Below the pieces are notes generated by a model that saw only the letters and a list, made by a program, of their open reading frames with translations, searched no databases and was not told where the DNA came from. Below, piece by piece: positions 14,688 through 16,597 of a DNA stretch of 16,597 nucleotides. Origin of the DNA: JAIVJN01 sp036732565 (GTDB taxonomy: Bacteria > Acidobacteriota > Vicinamibacteria > Vicinamibacterales > UBA2999); NCBI GenBank assembly GCA_036732565.1, contig DAINCF010000102.1, positions 1 to 16,597 of the forward strand, given 5' to 3'. Each line of letters starts with the position of its first letter. The first letter of the stretch is position 1. The translations under genes were made by a program, and so were the position numbers.

Positions 14688-16028
14688 ATGCCCGCGCTCC
14701 CCCGTCGTCTCGGTCTCTGGAGCTCTATCGGCATCGTCATCGGTATCACAATCGGAGGTGGCATCTACCGGACGCCGGCCAGTATTGCCGCGAGAGTGCC
14801 CGATCCGATGTTCATGCTCGCGGTGTGGGTGATCGGCGGTCTCATTGTCTTGTGCGGTGCGCTGGCATTTGCCGAGCTGTCGGCATCGATGCCCGAGACC
14901 GGGGGGTTATATGTCTACCTTCGCGAAGGCTGGGGACGACCGGCGGCGTTTCTCTACGGCTGGTCCCAGATCGTCCTGATCCGTGCAGCCGCGCTGGGCG
15001 GCATCTCGTCGGTATTCGGCGAGTACTGCCTGCGATCGTTCGGCGTCGACCCCGTCCTCCACGCCAACTGGGCGGATTATCTCGCGGCCGGGGCGATCGT
15101 CTTCGCCAGCGCGGCGAACATTCGCGGCGTGCGGGTCGGCGCCGCGTTTGCCGGTCTCTCTACGATTACGAAATTCGGCGCGTTGCTGTTCCTGGTGTTC
15201 GCGGCGTTCCTGCTGGGCGCCGACCGCGGCGCCAGCGTGTCCCACTTCGCCTCGAACAACGCCCCGGTCGACGTCGGGCTCTTCGGTCTGGCGCTCATTT
15301 CCGTGCTCTGGGTCTACGACGGCTTCGCCGACCTGTCGTTCGCCAGCGGCGAAGTCAAGGATCCGCAACGCAATCTGCCGCGCGCCATCATCATCGGCAC
15401 GCTGGCGATCATCGCCATCTACCTGCTCGCCAACCTCGCGTACTTGTATATGACGCCGATCGAGCGACTGAAGGATTCGCGCTTGATTGCCGCCGATACC
15501 ATGTCCGCGCTGTTCGGTCAGATCGGCGCGGCGTTCGTCTCCGTGGTCGTGATGATCTCGACCTTCGGCTCGCTGATGGGCAGCATGCTGGCGTCACCGC
15601 GGATCTTCTTCGCGATGGCCGACGATCGGCTGTTCTTCAAGCCCATCGCCGCGGTACACCCCACGTGGAAAACACCGTGGATTGCCATCGCGCTGGCCTG
15701 TGTCCTGGGCGTCGGCATGGTGATGACGCAAACCTTCGAGCAGCTCACGGACACCTTCGTCCTGGCGATGTGGCCGTTCTACGGGCTGAGCGTCGCCGCC
15801 ATCTACCGCCTCCGCCGCGCACAGCCACACCTGCACCGGCCCTACAAAGCGCTCGGCTACCCCGTCGTCCCAGCGGTGTTCGTCGCCGGCGCCGTGTTTC
15901 TCGTGGTGAACGCCATCGTCAGCGATCCGCTGTGGACATCGGTCGTTTTTGGCATCGTTCTGGCCGGATTGCCTGTGTACTACCTCGCGTTCCGCGATCC
16001 GCAGACACGCGTCCCCAAGACGGCCTAG
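14688..16028 (+). CDS. APC-superfamily amino-acid permease
   Basis: This is a 446-residue inner-membrane transporter with about 12 hydrophobic helices. The first helix carries the APC signature SIGIVIGITIGGGIYRTPAS (G-x-G-I/V-F/Y type, the substrate-binding break). Helix 3 follows ELSASMPETGGLYVYLREGWG, and the loop EVKDPQRNLPRAIIIGT is the conserved E-x-x-x-P-x-R-x-x-P-R-A block of AA_permease_2 proteins. It should exchange or import amino acids; which ones cannot be told. ATG 14688 is chosen because translation upstream is antisense to the kinase gene and not protein-like, and the first helix begins directly after it. No Shine-Dalgarno is present. It is divergent from the kinase (23-nt gap), so the two may be co-regulated. 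A repeat-rich gap follows. Confidence 0.92.
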   Translation: MPALPRRLGLWSSIGIVIGITIGGGIYRTPASIAARVPDPMFMLAVWVIGGLIVLCGALAFAELSASMPETGGLYVYLREGWGRPAAFLYGWSQIVLIRAAALGGISSVFGEYCLRSFGVDPVLHANWADYLAAGAIVFASAANIRGVRVGAAFAGLSTITKFGALLFLVFAAFLLGADRGASVSHFASNNAPVDVGLFGLALISVLWVYDGFADLSFASGEVKDPQRNLPRAIIIGTLAIIAIYLLANLAYLYMTPIERLKDSRLIAADTMSALFGQIGAAFVSVVVMISTFGSLMGSMLASPRIFFAMADDRLFFKPIAAVHPTWKTPWIAIALACVLGVGMVMTQTFEQLTDTFVLAMWPFYGLSVAAIYRLRRAQPHLHRPYKALGYPVVPAVFVAGAVFLVVNAIVSDPLWTSVVFGIVLAGLPVYYLAFRDPQTRVPKTA

Positions 16029-16041
16029 CCGCCAAGAGCAC

Positions 16042-16102
16042 GAAGAAACTTGGCCACAAAGACACCAAGACTCCAAGTTTCTTCCTCGAAGATCTCTTGG
16101 TG
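16042..16102. repeat. Nested inverted repeats downstream of the permease
   Basis: GAAGAAACTTGG (16042-16053) and CCAAGTTTCTTC (16073-16084) form a perfect 12-bp inverted repeat with a 19-nt loop. CACCAAGA (16063-16070) also pairs with TCTTGGTG (16095-16102), so two alternative stems are possible. It starts 13 nt after the permease stop. The stem is AT-rich and only loosely followed by pyrimidines, so termination of permease transcripts is possible but not typical. The CACAAAGACACCAAGACTCC-type core gives it the look of a dispersed repeat. Confidence 0.6.
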
Positions 16103-16131
16103 CCTTACGAATGCATCTCAAGCTGGCGTAG

Positions 16132-16151
16132 GGTCCGCTTTCAGGCGGACC
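16132..16151. repeat. REP-like hairpin related to the 8196-8271 element
   Basis: GGTCCGC (16132-16138), loop TTTCAG, then GCGGACC (16145-16151), preceded by GTAG. Stem and loop closely resemble the GGTCCGCC-TAAA-GGCGGACC unit at 8248-8267 read from the other strand, so it is probably another copy of the same family about 8 kb away. Confidence 0.65.
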
Positions 16152-16197
16152 TGAGGGCCGGGAGCAGCCGCCCCCCGAGGTGTGCAACTCGCATCGC

Positions 16198-16225
16198 TTG
16201 ACACCCCTCTCCACTGACGCATAAT
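16198..16225 (+). promoter_or_regulatory. Canonical sigma-70 type promoter
   Basis: TTGACA (16198-16203), a 16-nt spacer, then CATAAT (16220-16225), the latter with one mismatch to TATAAT. A start about 7 nt downstream (near 16232) lies at most a few nt before the GTG at 16235, giving a leaderless or near-leaderless mRNA for the SelA-like gene. It is the only promoter in the window with both hexamers clear. Confidence 0.65.
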
Positions 16226-16234
16226 GCGGCCATT

Positions 16235-16597
16235 GTGTGGAGCAGACGACGATTCCTCGAAACGCTCTCGGCCGTGCCGTGGGTCGGAGGGTTGGTCGGC
16301 GCCAGTCCAACGCTGGCTGCTGACGCGACCGCCGCGACCTCACGCGACTACTTTCGTGAGCTCGGTGTCCGTCCATTCATCAACGCCGCCGGCACCTACA
16401 CCGCGATGACGGCATCCCTGATGCCGCGCGAGGTCGTCGAGGCGATTGAGTACGCGTCACAGCACTACGTGATGCTCGATGAGCTCCATGACAAGGTGGG
16501 CGCCCGGTTGGCCTCGCTGTTGAGCTGCGAGGCGGTCATGGTCACGTCAGGCGCGGCGTCCGCGTTGACGCTCGGCACGGCGGCGGTGCTTACCGGT
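16235..16597 (+). CDS. SelA-like PLP-dependent enzyme with Tat signal (5' part only)
   Basis: This is the first 121 codons of a fold-type I PLP enzyme, cut by the right edge. The N-terminus SRRRFLETLSAVPWVGGLVG is a twin-arginine signal followed by a hydrophobic stretch and ASPTLAADA. The mature part DYFRELGVRPFINAAGTYTA, then ASLMPREVVEAIEYASQHYV and MVTSGAASALTLGTAAVLTG, matches proteins usually annotated as 'selenocysteine synthase (SelA)-like' or class V aminotransferase-like; related family members include D-glucosaminate-6-phosphate ammonia-lyase (DgaE). The PLP lysine lies beyond the window, so activity cannot be assessed. A GTG start is used because the only nearby ATG (16224) is in another frame and lies in the -10 element. 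An exported enzyme of this fold is unusual. Real selenocysteine synthesis is unlikely for an exported protein. Family likely; reaction unknown. Confidence 0.82.
   Translation, partial: MWSRRRFLETLSAVPWVGGLVGASPTLAADATAATSRDYFRELGVRPFINAAGTYTAMTASLMPREVVEAIEYASQHYVMLDELHDKVGARLASLLSCEAVMVTSGAASALTLGTAAVLTG

Noticed and set aside
16224..16409. ATG-started 61-codon frame at the right end
   Set aside because: Its ATG overlaps the -10 hexamer, and the frame is out of register with the clearly conserved SelA-like reading frame beginning at GTG 16235.
16235..16597. True SelA (selenocysteine synthase) function
   Set aside because: An exported protein cannot act on seryl-tRNA in the cytoplasm, and no selenium genes are visible. 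Only family resemblance is claimed.

Overview
The window is high-GC DNA with tightly packed genes, most likely from an Acidobacteriota genome of the Vicinamibacteria type. That guess rests on three things: a very large Oar-type outer-membrane receptor with a carboxypeptidase-regulatory-like N-terminus, a soluble Ser/Thr kinase fused to a TolB-like domain and TPRs, and intergenic gaps filled with short palindromic (REP-like) elements. No rRNA or tRNA gene, CRISPR array, transposase or phage gene was seen, and no gap without a gene exceeds about 210 bp.

Layout. Positions 1-10854 form one long minus-strand series, read from right to left: a NylC/DmpA-type P1 amidohydrolase with a probable signal peptide; a 42-codon small ORF whose stop lies 1 nt before the next start; a sodium:solute symporter; an SDR dehydrogenase; a D-malate/tartrate-type decarboxylating dehydrogenase; an Oar-like TonB-dependent receptor; a Tat-exported PhoD-type phosphatase; and a DEAD/DEAH helicase of the MrfA/YprA type that runs off the left edge. 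The first five have gaps of 27, 1, 41 and 3 nt and look like an operon. A plausible reading is that an amide or ester-like substrate is cleaved outside the cytoplasm, a product is imported with Na+, and a hydroxy acid is then oxidised. The substrate cannot be read from the sequence.

Positions 10900-12192 carry a plus-strand M20 metallopeptidase, divergent from the P1 hydrolase across 45 bp. It converges, with 6 nt between stop codons, on the minus-strand kinase-TolB-TPR gene (12199-14664). Across a 23-nt gap the kinase is divergent from an APC amino-acid permease (14688-16028). After a repeat-rich gap of about 200 bp comes the 5' end of a PLP-dependent SelA-like enzyme with a Tat signal, behind a textbook sigma-70 type promoter. 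It runs off the right edge.

The most interesting non-coding content is the set of hairpin elements found in most gaps of the minus-strand series and after the permease. Two hairpins at 8223-8271 show compensatory base changes. That same element supplies the last codons of the symporter. Another element makes up much of the small ORF in front of the symporter and ends 1 nt from its start codon. Two gene pairs have divergent promoters with overlapping -10 hexamers and probable leaderless or near-leaderless transcripts.
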